A model generated the notes under the pieces. That model worked only from the letters and a program-made list of their open reading frames with translations. It searched no databases and was not told the origin of the DNA. Positions 26,703-37,832 of a DNA stretch of 64,000 nucleotides are shown here, piece by piece (within the stretch, counting starts at the first letter, position 1; the number at the start of each line of letters is the position of its first letter). Position numbers and translations under genes: made by a program. Source of the DNA: Gluconobacter sp. Gdi (GTDB taxonomy: Bacteria; Pseudomonadota; Alphaproteobacteria; Acetobacterales; Acetobacteraceae); assembly GCF_014132155.1 (NCBI RefSeq), contig NZ_BLJQ01000004.1:1-64000 (forward strand). The letters are read 5' to 3'.

Positions 26703-27914
26703 ATGATCGCTTTGAAACATCCCGACACCCTCCCCCGTATCAATTCCATCGCTTCAGATGATCTGAATGAGGCGGAGCGCGAACGCATTCGCGCAAAGTC
26801 CGCCCTGTTCGCCCCACCTGAGGCACGATTGGAAGACGGACGGCGTGATCTGGTCGGAATGTCACGCGAAGAGCTGGCAACCCTGATGACGGAAATTGGC
26901 GAAAAGCCTTTCCGCGCAAAACAGATCTGGCACTGGATCTACCATCAGGGAGCCACCGATTTTTCGAAGATGAGCACAATCGCCAAACCCCTTCAGGCGA
27001 AACTTGCAGACCACTTCATCGTCGGCCGCCCGACGACAACGACCGAACAGACGTCGGTGGATGCAACGCGGAAATTTCTTTTCCGCTTCCGCGACGGTCA
27101 GGAAGCTGAAACAGTTTATATTCCTGACCGTAAGGAAGACCGTGGCGCTGTCTGCATCTCTTCACAGGTCGGATGTACGCTCTCCTGCACGTTCTGCCAC
27201 ACAGGGACGCAAAAGCTCGTCCGCAACCTTGGCCCAGCAGAAATTGTCGGCCAGTTCATGGCGGCACGAGACAGCTACAAGGAGTGGCCTAGCCCAAGCG
27301 CGGACATGCCACGCTTTCTCTCAACCATCGTTCTGATGGGAATGGGCGAACCGCTCTACAATTACGATAACGTCGCCAAAGCCATGCGCATCGTGATGGA
27401 TGGAGAAGGCATTGCCCTCTCCCGACGACGCATCACGCTGTCTACGTCAGGCGTCGTGCCCATGATGGATCGCTGCGGTGAAGAACTGGGCGTAGGCCTC
27501 GCCATTTCCCTGCATGCGGTCACGAACGAGCTGCGCGATCAGATCGTCCCTCTGAACCGCAAGTACCCGATCGAGGAATTGATGGCGGCCTGCAAGCGTT
27601 ATCCTGCAGCGTCCAATTCCCGCCGCATCACCTTCGAATACATCATGCTGCGCGGCGTGAATGATAGCGAAGCCGATGCGAGGGAGCTGGTCCGCCTGAT
27701 CAAGGACCTGCCGGCGAAAGTGAACCTTATTCCTTTCAATCCTTGGCCAGGATCAGAGTTCCGTCCCTCCACAAAAGAGCAACTCGCAAAGTTCGCAAAG
27801 ATCGTGATGGATGCAGGATTTGCCGCCCCGATCCGTACACCACGTGGCCAGGACATTCTTGCAGCCTGCGGACAGCTCAAAACCGAAAGCGAGCGTCAGC
27901 GCAAAAGCGTCTGA
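26703..27914 (+). CDS. rlmN: Dual-specificity 23S rRNA/tRNA adenine C2-methyltransferase RlmN
   Basis: 403 residues from ATG 26703. Radical SAM enzyme that methylates C2 of A2503 in 23S rRNA. The CX3CX2C motif is in [14 protein letters not shown]. The C-terminal AACGQL contains the cysteine that forms the methyl-transfer adduct. [12 protein letters not shown] and the late [12 protein letters not shown] are also typical. The start was chosen because it lies just after the promoter region of the divergent tetR unit. Confidence 0.95.
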   Translation: MIALKHPDTLPRINSIASDDLNEAERERIRAKSALFAPPEARLEDGRRDLVGMSREELATLMTEIGEKPFRAKQIWHWIYHQGATDFSKMSTIAKPLQAKLADHFIVGRPTTTTEQTSVDATRKFLFRFRDGQEAETVYIPDRKEDRGAVCISSQVGCTLSCTFCHTGTQKLVRNLGPAEIVGQFMAARDSYKEWPSPSADMPRFLSTIVLMGMGEPLYNYDNVAKAMRIVMDGEGIALSRRRITLSTSGVVPMMDRCGEELGVGLAISLHAVTNELRDQIVPLNRKYPIEELMAACKRYPAASNSRRITFEYIMLRGVNDSEADARELVRLIKDLPAKVNLIPFNPWPGSEFRPSTKEQLAKFAKIVMDAGFAAPIRTPRGQDILAACGQLKTESERQRKSV

Positions 27915-27987
27915 CGCCCGGTTTCCCTCACGGACGCGGGATGCTAGAAACGCCTTCCGAACGAACACCATTAAGGACCACGCAGTT

Positions 27988-29220
<1,233 letters not shown>

Positions 29221-29243
29221 GTACAAACCAGTAGCGGGGGACC

Positions 29244-29732
29244 ATGACCAGCCTGTTTCGCCTTACATCAGCCTTGACCCTTTGCGGCGCACTCCTTGCA
29301 GGATGCGCCGGACACAAGGAAGACGCGCCAGAACTGACGCCCGAACAGTTCATGGCGAAAATCCAGGCGGAACCGGGTGTCAAAACCCTCCCGGACGGAC
29401 TGAGCTACAAGGTTTTGAAGTCCGGCCCCAAAGATGGTGAAAGTCCGCATCGTGGCTCCACCATCATGGTGATCTATGAAGGACGCCTGCCAGACGGCGG
29501 AATTTTTGACAGCTCTGATCAGCATGGCAGCGGTGCCTATATGGAAATGCCGCTGGATGGCCTGGTTGATGGCTGGCTCGAAGCTCTACCAATGATGCAC
29601 GTTGGCGATGAATGGATGCTCTATCTTCCAGCCAAGCTAGGCTACGGGAAGCGCTCCATGGGCATCATTCCGCCCAACAGCCCACTCATCTTCAAGCTCC
29701 AGCTTCTGGGCGTCAATAACGGACAGCAGTAA
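29244..29732 (+). CDS. FKBP-type peptidyl-prolyl isomerase lipoprotein
   Basis: 162 residues. A lipobox LLAGC with Cys near 20 anchors it to a membrane. One FKBP domain (about 55-160) has GSTIMVIYEGRLPDGGIFDSS and the late PAKLGYGKRSMGIIPPNSPLIFKLQLLGV. It probably assists folding of envelope proteins. It follows argG by 23 bases, without a visible terminator in between. Confidence 0.88.
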   Translation: MTSLFRLTSALTLCGALLAGCAGHKEDAPELTPEQFMAKIQAEPGVKTLPDGLSYKVLKSGPKDGESPHRGSTIMVIYEGRLPDGGIFDSSDQHGSGAYMEMPLDGLVDGWLEALPMMHVGDEWMLYLPAKLGYGKRSMGIIPPNSPLIFKLQLLGVNNGQQ

Positions 29733-29768
29733 GTCCTGCTGCTTCATTTAAGCCCTGTCAGAGAGGCC

Positions 29769-30311
29769 TCAAGGCCCCTCTGGCAGGCACCAATGCTCAT
29801 TGCACCGCGCCTCATACAGCTCCTGATCTCCCGTTTCGAGAAGATGCCCAGTTTCATGTGTCTTGGCAGTCCACTGGGCCGGCTGATTGCAGACATGGCA
29901 CCGAGCTTCCAGGTGAATAATTTCATCGGCGAACTGCATGAGCCTCGATACAATTTCAAACGGCTCCTGACGATAATCGCTATCCAGGCCACCAACAGTG
30001 ACAGTTGCTCCGCGCAATCGAGCAGACTGCAACTCTGAAACGATATCTCCCTCGTAATGAGGTGAGACCATAAACTGCACTTCATCCAGAACAATGTGTG
30101 AATAGTTCTCGGAATGAGACGGCCAGCGCCGCACGGAACGCGCTGCGAAATGTGAGCCATCCCGACTGACCAGTTCTGCACCGTCACGCGTATCGAATCC
30201 CGGCTTCAGTGCCAGAACGCGTTCATGCGCAGACGCAGCCTTGATTAGATGCGAGGATTTTCCTGCAAACATTGGCCCCACATACAGTACCAGACGTCCC
30301 TTGCCGCTCAT
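29769..30311 (-). CDS. tdk: Thymidine kinase
   Basis: 180 residues from ATG 30311. Type II thymidine kinase. The P-loop is YVGPMFAGKSSHLIK (near 10-24), the DEVQFM catalytic Glu block follows, and a zinc-type knuckle is indicated by RCHVCNQPA and the late EARCNEH. It phosphorylates thymidine in the salvage pathway. A long stem (29754-29787) spans its stop codon. Confidence 0.9.
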   Translation of the reverse strand: MSGKGRLVLYVGPMFAGKSSHLIKAASAHERVLALKPGFDTRDGAELVSRDGSHFAARSVRRWPSHSENYSHIVLDEVQFMVSPHYEGDIVSELQSARLRGATVTVGGLDSDYRQEPFEIVSRLMQFADEIIHLEARCHVCNQPAQWTAKTHETGHLLETGDQELYEARCNEHWCLPEGP

Positions 30312-30406
30312 GCTTTCTCCTTCTGATGCGCCCATGAGCCCTATCGGGACGGTTTTGCCAAGAGCCACCCTTGCTGAACGCACCATGAAAATGCGACAAA
30401 CCTTCT

Positions 30407-30892
30407 GTGATCAGATTAGACCCAGCAATCCGGCTTCCCCTGTTTATTGCCATTTTCATGGCAATTGTCTTTGTGGTTGGCCATGCCTGGGAAAATCGTG
30501 AACAGGCACCTCGAGAATATTCGAACGAGTGCAGTATCTGCCATCATGGTGGCCATGGGCAGGTGCGAGCCGTTGCTCCAATCTTCGGTCGGGTTGGGCA
30601 TATTGCCCTGACTCCGGAAGGCCATCGCTACATTATCCACGTGCTGCTGAACGGTCTTGACGGACCGATCACAGCGGGTGGCGCTCCTTACAACAGTTCC
30701 ATGCCATCATTCCATCGCCTTTCGGATGATGAAATTGCACGGATCCTGACATTTGTTGGAGGAAAAGAAATGGCCGCAGGGGGCCCAACATTCACGGCTG
30801 CTGAGATCGCTGAAGAGCGCAAACATCCGCTGTCACCTCAGGAAGTGCTGCTTGAACGCCAGAAACTGGAACAGCAGTCCCCTCTCCCATGA
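30407..30892 (+). CDS. Membrane-anchored class I c-type cytochrome
   Basis: 161 residues with a GTG start at 30407. An N-terminal anchor (about 8-28) leads to the heme motif CSICHH near residue 44. A Met in YNSSMPSFHRL is the likely sixth ligand. An acidic/basic tail ends QKLEQQSPLP. It overlaps the next cytochrome gene by four bases. The pair may shuttle electrons in the periplasm, but the partner is unknown. Confidence 0.85.
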   Translation: MIRLDPAIRLPLFIAIFMAIVFVVGHAWENREQAPREYSNECSICHHGGHGQVRAVAPIFGRVGHIALTPEGHRYIIHVLLNGLDGPITAGGAPYNSSMPSFHRLSDDEIARILTFVGGKEMAAGGPTFTAAEIAEERKHPLSPQEVLLERQKLEQQSPLP

Positions 30893-31338
30893 AACGGATC
30901 GCTTTTCTTGGTTGTCTCGCACTTGCCTGCTGCGGGAAGAAACCGGCTGGCCAAGCCGTTTATGGGCCCAACTGCGGTATCTGCCACCATGGCGGAAGTG
31001 GAATGCCGGGTGAGACACCCCCCCTGGTGGGGCGTGTGGATTTCATCGCCCAAACACCTGAAGGTCGCCACTATCTCGCAAATGTTCTTCTGAACGGCCT
31101 TCGCGGCGGTTTCACCACGCAGGGCTATCGCTATAACTATTCCATGCCCGCATATCGTGATCGCCTCACGGACCAGCAGATTTCTGATACTCTGAACTGG
31201 CTGATTGCACGCGGCAATATCAAGCCTTCCCCCACCATTACGCCAGCCGAGGTCGCCAGTGCACGTGCACAGCAGGGTGATCCGGCAGCGAGTTACCAAG
31301 AACGCCAGCTCCTGGAGCAGAAGCAGCCGCTTCCCTGA
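30889..31338 (+). CDS. Class I c-type cytochrome lipoprotein
   Basis: 149 residues. Lipobox LALACC rather than a membrane helix. The heme motif is CGICHH, and the Met-ligand block is YNYSMPAYRDRL. It is a tandem paralogue of the preceding gene: both have GHRYxxxVLLNGL-type blocks and a tail of the form L-x-Q-x-PLP. Translationally coupled to the first through an ATGA overlap. Electron partner unknown. Confidence 0.85.
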   Translation: MKRIAFLGCLALACCGKKPAGQAVYGPNCGICHHGGSGMPGETPPLVGRVDFIAQTPEGRHYLANVLLNGLRGGFTTQGYRYNYSMPAYRDRLTDQQISDTLNWLIARGNIKPSPTITPAEVASARAQQGDPAASYQERQLLEQKQPLP

Positions 31339-31376
31339 GAGCATGACCTTTCCCCAAAGCTGAAGACAGATCCATC

Positions 31377-32366
31377 ATGCAGCGTGTATTTTCCGGCATT
31401 CAGCCAACTGGCATTCCTCATCTGGGTAACTACCTGGGTGCACTCCGCAACTGGGCGGCCATGCAGGCAGACCATGATTGTGTCTTCTGCCTCGTGGACA
31501 TGCACTCGATCACGATGCCCTGGAATCCGGAAGACCTGCGTCGTCAGACGCTGGGTTCAGCAGCCTGCCTTCTGGCAACCGGCATTGAACCGACACGCCT
31601 CTACAACCAATCCGCCGTCAGCGCTCATGCGCGACTGGGATGGATTTTCAATTGTGTTTCCCGCCTCGGCTGGTTGAACCGGATGACACAGTTCAAAGAC
31701 AAGGCTGGCAAGAACCGCGAGAACCACTCAGCGGGCCTCTATGTCTATCCCAACCTCATGGCCGCAGACATTCTGGCGTTCCACGCGACCCGCGTCCCCG
31801 TCGGTGACGATCAGAAGCAGCATATTGAGTTGGCCAATGACATCGCCCAGAAGTTCAACCATGATATGGATACGGAGTTCTTTCCGCAGATCGAGGCCTT
31901 TATTCCTCCAGCGGCAGCCCGCGTGATGAGCCTGCGCGACGGTACGAAGAAAATGTCCAAGTCGGACCCCTCCGAGCAGAGCCGCATTGTCCTGACAGAC
32001 ACCCCGGACGAAATCGCTCTGAAGATTCGCCGCGCCAAGACAGATTCCGACGCGCTACCAAGCGACGTTGAGGGGCTGGGAGACCGTGCAGAAGCCCGCA
32101 ATCTGGTAGCTATTTACGCGGCCATGTCAGACGAGACGATGTCTGACGTTCTGGCGCGTTTCGGTGGACAGGGCTTTGGCCCGTTCAAAAACGCTCTGGC
32201 CGATCTGCTCGTGGAAAAACTTGGGCCAGTTGCCACCGAGACAGCCCGCCTGATGCAGAACGAAGATCACATTATCTCCGTCCTGCGCGCTGGCGCCGAC
32301 CGGGCCCGTGAAATTTCCGAGCCAATCGTGCAGGAAGCAGAACGCTTGGTCGGTTTTATTCGCTGA
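31377..32366 (+). CDS. trpS: Tryptophanyl-tRNA synthetase
   Basis: 329 residues, class I. The HIGH-equivalent motif is PTGIPHLGNYLG at the N-terminus and the second motif is KKMSKSD. Length and GxQPTG start fit TrpRS. It overlaps the convergent lpxB gene by 11 bases at the 3' end. Confidence 0.97.
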   Translation: MQRVFSGIQPTGIPHLGNYLGALRNWAAMQADHDCVFCLVDMHSITMPWNPEDLRRQTLGSAACLLATGIEPTRLYNQSAVSAHARLGWIFNCVSRLGWLNRMTQFKDKAGKNRENHSAGLYVYPNLMAADILAFHATRVPVGDDQKQHIELANDIAQKFNHDMDTEFFPQIEAFIPPAAARVMSLRDGTKKMSKSDPSEQSRIVLTDTPDEIALKIRRAKTDSDALPSDVEGLGDRAEARNLVAIYAAMSDETMSDVLARFGGQGFGPFKNALADLLVEKLGPVATETARLMQNEDHIISVLRAGADRAREISEPIVQEAERLVGFIR

Positions 32367-33618
32367 TTTTTTTCTTCTTGGACGAGCGGGACACCGGCTC
32401 GTCCAGAAGATCCATAATTTCCGCAGCCGCTGCATCCGCAGGCGTACCCACAGCAGGAGAGAGCTTTTCCAGCACCTCTTCAAATGCCATCTGCTGCTTC
32501 TTTGCCGCTGCCGGATCATCAAGCAGCTTTGAGACCATATCCGCCAGCTTTTCAGGCGTGCAGTTCTCCTGCAACATTTCCGGCACGACTTCACGTCCTG
32601 CCAGCAGATTGACCATGGCCACGTATGGCACCTTGATCATCCGACGCGCCATCATCGCCGTTAGCGGATTCACCCGATACGTCACCACCATCGGCACATT
32701 GCCCATGGCAAGCTCAAGCGTGGACGTCCCCGACTTTGTCAGAGCGCACTGAGCCGCTGCAAACGCATCGTGTTTATCATGAATATCAGTCACGATATGC
32801 GGCTGTACGGGCCATTTACGAATAAGGTTGCGCACGGTCGGCGCAATGACTGGAGCAACCGGTATCACCGGGCAGATGTCCGGATGCGTCTTGCGCACAA
32901 TGTCCAGCATCTTGCGAAAAACTGGCAACAGCTTCGGAACTTCAGAGCGTCGGCTTCCTGGCATCAAAATCAGGACGGGTGCCGTTTCAGGAATATTATG
33001 CCGCGTCCGAAAGCGTGCAGCGTTTCCCTGTCTTACACCCGACTGCAACACTGGATGACCGACGAACCGCGCTTCCAGTCCTCTCTGCGCAAACCATTCC
33101 GGCTCAAACGGTAAAAGGCAGAGTAACCGATCCCACAGCCCAGGGAATTCCTTGACGCGATTTTCGCGCCAGGCCCAGACCTGCGGTGCAACGTAATGAA
33201 CGCGCTTGAAGCCGGAATTTTCAATTTTCTGAAGAAGTCGAAGTGCAAAACCCGGGCTGTCTATTGTGACAACCAAATCAGGCTTACGAAGCTCAATATC
33301 CTGAACAGCTTCCAGAAGCCGCTGCCGCAAATGTCTGACCCTCGGCAAGACTTCCACAAGCCCCATGACAGCCAGATCACTCATCGGGAACAGGCTATGC
33401 AGCCCAAGGGCTTCCATGCGGCCACCCCCGACTCCGGCAAACACCAGCGTCGGGTCCTGCGCATGAAGCGCCAGCATGAGACGTGCACCAATCACGTCTC
33501 CGCTGGCTTCCCCTGCCAGAATCCAAATCACGCGCCCATGCTGAGGCGTGGGAGCCCCCGGCTGAAAGGCCCTATTGCCCGGCTGATGCGCCAGTTCGGA
33601 TTCTGGAAGAGAGTTCAT
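32356..33618 (-). CDS. lpxB: Lipid-A-disaccharide synthase
   Basis: 420 residues. GT19-family enzyme that joins UDP-2,3-diacylglucosamine and lipid X. The N-terminal WILAGEASGDVIGARLM and the central HYVAPQVWAWRENRVKEF are diagnostic, as is LMPGSRRSEVPKLLPVF. A Pro/Gln-rich 28-residue N-terminal extension precedes the core. It overlaps the pheT 3' end by four bases, so it is the last gene of the pheST unit. Confidence 0.95.
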   Translation of the reverse strand: MNSLPESELAHQPGNRAFQPGAPTPQHGRVIWILAGEASGDVIGARLMLALHAQDPTLVFAGVGGGRMEALGLHSLFPMSDLAVMGLVEVLPRVRHLRQRLLEAVQDIELRKPDLVVTIDSPGFALRLLQKIENSGFKRVHYVAPQVWAWRENRVKEFPGLWDRLLCLLPFEPEWFAQRGLEARFVGHPVLQSGVRQGNAARFRTRHNIPETAPVLILMPGSRRSEVPKLLPVFRKMLDIVRKTHPDICPVIPVAPVIAPTVRNLIRKWPVQPHIVTDIHDKHDAFAAAQCALTKSGTSTLELAMGNVPMVVTYRVNPLTAMMARRMIKVPYVAMVNLLAGREVVPEMLQENCTPEKLADMVSKLLDDPAAAKKQQMAFEEVLEKLSPAVGTPADAAAAEIMDLLDEPVSRSSKKKKISE

Positions 33619-36083
33619 CGGCGCAACGTAGCTCCTGTTGCCTTGAGAACCGCAGCTTCCACCGATTTGGAAAGCGCTTCAAGGCCGACATCCGTCAGAC
33701 TTTCGGTCTGTGGCTGCAGGACAACCTCAACACCGAGAGAACGATGCCCTTCCGGCAGGCTACCACCTTCAAAGACGTCAAAGAGGCGAACATCCTGAAT
33801 CAGGTTCCGGTCGGCCATACGAACGGCCTTGAGAACAGCCTGTGCTTCAACATCCGGCCCAGCAAGGAACGCGAAGTCACGACGCACTGGCTGTAGCGCT
33901 GAGAGCGCAGGAGGGGTCTTCTTTTTAGCCTTAGGCTGAGGGATACGATCCAGATACAGCTCGAACGCCACGACAGTCCCAGTCAGACCAAGCGCGCGTG
34001 CCGTGCGAGGATGCAGTTCACCAAAGCTACCCAGAACCAGCTTAGGACCCTGCCGTACCTGACCTGACCGACCCGGATGATAAAAGCCCGGAGCATCTGC
34101 CGTGACAGACAAAGAAGCTTCCGGAACACCAAGCGCGGTCAACGCGGCCGTCAGATCCGCCTTGGCGTCCCAGAGCGTTGCTTCCTGCGCAGCCTGACCG
34201 GGTTCACGAGCCGTCAATCCGCCTCGCAAGCCAGCAACACGCAGGTGCTGACCTTCGAAATCAAAACATGGACCGATTTCAAACAATGCACCTTCGCCAG
34301 AAAGCCCCAGACCACGCGCCAGATTACGGCCGAGTGCACGCGCCAGATTGACAAGCGGCGTCGGGCGCAACTGATCCAGATCCATGGCGATCGGGTTCAG
34401 CAAACGCTGCGTTTCGGGCACATCACCAAACAGAACTGCGTCTTCATGAGCAACGAAGGAGAAACCAACCGTTTCCATCATCCCACGTGCTGCACAGATA
34501 CGGCGCATTAGCGCTGCACGCGCCTGAAGAGGCGTGACTGCCGGAGCCGCGACCATGGCCAACTGAGGGAGTGGCACAGCCGGCACAGCATCCAGCCCAT
34601 AAAGACGCAGCACTTCCTCTATGAGGTCACATTCTGCTTCCATGCGCGGAACATTCGCTGCTGCCTTTGCGGCAACGTCCTCATCAAGTGTGACGGCCTG
34701 AGCCAGAACCTGACCGGACGCAACGTCATTCCTCCAGGAAGGAACGGCGAAAGTTGCCTCCTCGTCATTCCGCTCAACGACCTCGAAGCCGAGATGCTCC
34801 AGAGACCGCACCGCCTCATCCGCAGGAATAGTGACGCCACCCAACGTTGCCAGACGCTCAAAACGCAGCGTAGCCGTACGTTTCCAATTGGGGAGTTCGC
34901 CAGCTTCCGTGATTTCGCTCGGCTGACCACCACACAGGTCACGGATCATTGCTGTGGCCGCTTCGAGCCCGCTACGAACCAGCGCAGGATCAATGCCGCG
35001 CTCGAAACGCTGACGGGCATCCGTATGAATGGCGAGACGGCGGCCAGTCAGAGCAATCCGAACAGCATCGAACAACGCGGATTCAACAAACACGTCTGTC
35101 GTGTTCTCATCCACACCGCTCTGCTGACCACCCATGATGCCCGCAAGCGACTGCACACCAGCATCATCGACGATCACCATATCGTCCGTCCCCAGGACGT
35201 ACTCATTGCCATCCAGCGCCGTGAAAGTCTCACGTGCCGCGTGGGTCACGGTCAGGGTGCTGCCAGAAAGTTTCGCAACATCAAAGACATGCAGAGGCCG
35301 ACCGAGATCATATGTGAGGTAGTTCGTGACATCCACCAGAGCCGAAATCGGCTTCACGCCAACCGCCTGAAGACGGCGCTGCAGCCAACTCGGGCTTGGA
35401 CCATTCTTCACGCCACGAATGACACGGCCTACCACGTACGGGCAGTCAGGATTTTCGGACTTCCACGAGATCGGTGATTCGAAATCACCCTCAAGAGCTT
35501 CCGTCAGCCATGGCTTGAGATGACCAATGCCAGCTGCAGCCAGATCACGCGCAATACCGCGAATGCTCAGCGCATCGCCACGGTTCGGTGTAATCGCGAT
35601 TTCAATGACCGGGTCATCAAGCTCGGCGTAAGTCGCATAAGCCTCACCGATCGGAGCCGTTTCTGGCAGTTCGGCAATACCGTTGCTCTCCTCACCAAGA
35701 CCCAGCTCACGCAGGGAACACAGCATACCTCCGCTTTCCTCACCGCGGATTTTGCCCTTCTTGATGGTGATATCCAGCCCCGGAACATACGTCCCCGGAG
35801 GCGCAAAAATCACATGGAGGCCAGTACGTGCATTCGGTGCACCGCATACGACCTGCAAATCTTCATAACCCGCACCAGCAGCGACGCGGCAAAGTTGAAG
35901 ACGGTCCGCATCCGGATGGCGATGTGCTTCCAGAATTTTGGCCGTTCTAAAACCTGCCAGCTTCTCGGCGGGGTTTTCAACGCTCTCAACTTCAAGACCG
36001 ATGCCGTTCAGACGGGCACAGATCTCTTCGCAAGACGCTGTAAAATCAAGATGTTCACGCAGCCAGGAGAGAGAGAACTTCAT
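33615..36083 (-). CDS. pheT: Phenylalanyl-tRNA synthetase beta subunit
   Basis: 822 residues. Contains the tRNA-binding OB domain near the N-terminus (about 40-150), the B3/4 editing domain, the B5 domain (about 400-480) and a C-terminal FDX-ACB domain (about 725-820, RRDFAFLAGPDVEAQAVL). It follows pheS by one base. Together they form the alpha2-beta2 enzyme that charges tRNA-Phe. Confidence 0.97.
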   Translation of the reverse strand: MKFSLSWLREHLDFTASCEEICARLNGIGLEVESVENPAEKLAGFRTAKILEAHRHPDADRLQLCRVAAGAGYEDLQVVCGAPNARTGLHVIFAPPGTYVPGLDITIKKGKIRGEESGGMLCSLRELGLGEESNGIAELPETAPIGEAYATYAELDDPVIEIAITPNRGDALSIRGIARDLAAAGIGHLKPWLTEALEGDFESPISWKSENPDCPYVVGRVIRGVKNGPSPSWLQRRLQAVGVKPISALVDVTNYLTYDLGRPLHVFDVAKLSGSTLTVTHAARETFTALDGNEYVLGTDDMVIVDDAGVQSLAGIMGGQQSGVDENTTDVFVESALFDAVRIALTGRRLAIHTDARQRFERGIDPALVRSGLEAATAMIRDLCGGQPSEITEAGELPNWKRTATLRFERLATLGGVTIPADEAVRSLEHLGFEVVERNDEEATFAVPSWRNDVASGQVLAQAVTLDEDVAAKAAANVPRMEAECDLIEEVLRLYGLDAVPAVPLPQLAMVAAPAVTPLQARAALMRRICAARGMMETVGFSFVAHEDAVLFGDVPETQRLLNPIAMDLDQLRPTPLVNLARALGRNLARGLGLSGEGALFEIGPCFDFEGQHLRVAGLRGGLTAREPGQAAQEATLWDAKADLTAALTALGVPEASLSVTADAPGFYHPGRSGQVRQGPKLVLGSFGELHPRTARALGLTGTVVAFELYLDRIPQPKAKKKTPPALSALQPVRRDFAFLAGPDVEAQAVLKAVRMADRNLIQDVRLFDVFEGGSLPEGHRSLGVEVVLQPQTESLTDVGLEALSKSVEAAVLKATGATLRR

Positions 36084-36084
36084 G

Positions 36085-37155
36085 TCACACGCCCTCCGTC
36101 AGCGTGGCGGGAGAGAAAGCGGAAAATCCGTAGTGACGCAGCCAGCGCAGGTCACTCTCATAGAACGACCGCAGATCCGGAATACCATTCTTGAGCATGG
36201 CCAGACGCTCAACGCCCATGCCAAACGCAAAGCCCTGCCACTCCGCCGGATCAAGCCCACAATTGGCCAGCACGCGCGGGTGCACCATGCCGGACCCCAG
36301 AACTTCCAGCCAATCGGACCCTCCGCCAATCTCGCCTGTCGCCTTGGACCAACCGATATCCACTTCCATGGAAGGCTCAGTAAATGGGAAATAAGATGCA
36401 CGGAAACGCACCGGCAGATTAGGCTTGTCGAAGTAGACGCGCAGGAACTCGATCAGGCAGCCCTTGAGGTGCCCAAGAGTAATATTGCGATCAATGACCA
36501 GACCTTCGCACTGATGGAACATCGGCGAATGGGTTGCGTCATGATCGGCACGATACGTGCGGCCGGGAGCAATGATGCGGATGGGTGGCTTCTGACCAAT
36601 CATGGTCCGGATCTGAACGCCAGACGTCTGGGTCCGGAGAACACGCGGTTCATTGCTGCCTGATTTGGGCGGAAGATAAAAAGTATCGTGCTCGGTCCGT
36701 GCCGGATGGTGATCCGGCGTATTGAGTGCCGAGAAATTATGCCATTGGCTTTCGACATCAGGCCCTTCCGCGACGGAAAAACCCATGGCGCCAAAGATGG
36801 CTGTCATTTCTTCAATGGTGCGGCTGATCGGATGAATGGCACCTGTCACCACAGAAGGGGCAGGCATCGTGATGTCCACCCGTTCGGCTTTCAGGCGTGC
36901 TTGAAGCGCTTCCTCTTCAATCTCCCGACCGCGATCTTCGATCACCTTGGTCAATTCGTCCCGCAGGCGGTTTAAAGCCTGTCCGCGCAGTTTGCGCTCT
37001 TCGGGGTCGAGTTTGCCAAGCTGTTTGAGCAGCCCGGTGAGAGCGCCAGACTTGCCCAGCGTTCCAACGCGAACGGCATCCCATTGCGCGCGGTCCTGAG
37101 CAGCGCCCAGCGCAGCAAGAGTTTCATTCTTCAGCGTGTCGAGATCGTCAGCCAT
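36085..37155 (-). CDS. pheS: Phenylalanyl-tRNA synthetase alpha subunit
   Basis: 356 residues from ATG 37155, which has GGGCGG upstream; an ATG three codons earlier lacks such a site. Class II core: motif 2 in RTYRADHDATHSPMFHQ, with the substrate pocket PDVESQWHNFSALN, and motif 3 in FAFGMGVERLAMLKNGIPDLR. The gene follows a strong hairpin after rplT. Confidence 0.97.
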   Translation of the reverse strand: MADDLDTLKNETLAALGAAQDRAQWDAVRVGTLGKSGALTGLLKQLGKLDPEERKLRGQALNRLRDELTKVIEDRGREIEEEALQARLKAERVDITMPAPSVVTGAIHPISRTIEEMTAIFGAMGFSVAEGPDVESQWHNFSALNTPDHHPARTEHDTFYLPPKSGSNEPRVLRTQTSGVQIRTMIGQKPPIRIIAPGRTYRADHDATHSPMFHQCEGLVIDRNITLGHLKGCLIEFLRVYFDKPNLPVRFRASYFPFTEPSMEVDIGWSKATGEIGGGSDWLEVLGSGMVHPRVLANCGLDPAEWQGFAFGMGVERLAMLKNGIPDLRSFYESDLRWLRHYGFSAFSPATLTEGV

Positions 37156-37180
37156 ACCGCCCATCGCTTACAGTACAAAT

Positions 37181-37214
37181 ACAAAACGGGCCGCCCTGAT
37201 AACAGGACGGCCCG
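37181..37214 (-). terminator. Attenuator/terminator hairpin between rplT and pheST
   Basis: On the minus strand CGGGCCGTCCTG (37214-37203) and CAGGGCGGCCCG (37198-37187) form a 12-bp stem with a four-base loop, followed by TTTTGTATTTGT. A second short hairpin (CCCCACGTGTGGGG, 37240-37227) lies before it. No Phe-rich leader peptide is visible, unlike the E. coli pheM system, so this may be a partial terminator or another kind of control. Confidence 0.7.
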
Positions 37215-37256
37215 CCAGTCACCAGCCCCCACACGTGGGGATCAGGTCTGAATAGC

Positions 37257-37616
37257 TCAGGCTGCGAGAGCGGCCTGTGCCTTCTTGACGATTTCTGCGA
37301 AAGCAGCTGCGTCGTCGAAAGCAATGGCAGCAAGAACCTTACGGTCGATCTCGATGCCAGCCTTGTCCAGGCCATTGATGAACTTGCTGTACGTCAGACC
37401 GTGCTCACGGACAGCAGCGTTGATACGCTGGATCCACAGAGCGCGGAAATCACGCTTCTTGTTGCGACGGTCGCGATACGCATAGCGCAGCGCCTTCTCA
37501 ACGCGCTCGAGAGCAATACGGTAGTTCGTAGACGAACGGCCGCGGTAACCCTTGGCGAGATCGAGAACTTTCTTGTGACGGGCGTGCGTCGTTACGCCCC
37601 GCTTAACACGTGCCAT
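37257..37616 (-). CDS. rplT: 50S ribosomal protein L20
   Basis: 119 residues, basic. Begins [27 protein letters not shown] as in all L20 proteins. It binds 23S rRNA early in assembly and, in E. coli, represses its own operon. Downstream of rpmI by 15 bases, upstream of the pheST attenuator. Confidence 0.98.
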   Translation of the reverse strand: MARVKRGVTTHARHKKVLDLAKGYRGRSSTNYRIALERVEKALRYAYRDRRNKKRDFRALWIQRINAAVREHGLTYSKFINGLDKAGIEIDRKVLAAIAFDDAAAFAEIVKKAQAALAA

Positions 37617-37631
37617 GTACCTTAATCTCCC

Positions 37632-37832
37632 TTAGAGCCCGTAGGGCGCCCACTGCTTGATGGTCTTTGCGTCCATATCCGTCATGGTCTGAGGACCACG
37701 GTTGGTGCGCTTCATCTTCTGCGGGCGGTTGATAAGGCCGTGACGCTTGTTGCCTGGGCCGCACATTACCTTGCCGGTCGCGGTGATCTTGAACCGCTTC
37801 TTGACCGACGACTTCGTCTTCATCTTGGGCAT
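37632..37832 (-). CDS. rpmI: 50S ribosomal protein L35
   Basis: 66 residues from ATG 37832. Typical start [15 protein letters not shown] and the central [14 protein letters not shown]. Unlike E. coli, infC is not directly upstream; instead the region opens toward the divergent gcd gene. It leads the rpmI-rplT-pheST-lpxB unit. Confidence 0.97.
   Translation of the reverse strand: MPKMKTKSSVKKRFKITATGKVMCGPGNKRHGLINRPQKMKRTNRGPQTMTDMDAKTIKQWAPYGL

Noticed and set aside
29754-29787. Long stem between FKBP gene and tdk as a terminator
   Set aside because: The stem spans the tdk stop and has no U-run on either strand; left as an unassigned structure.
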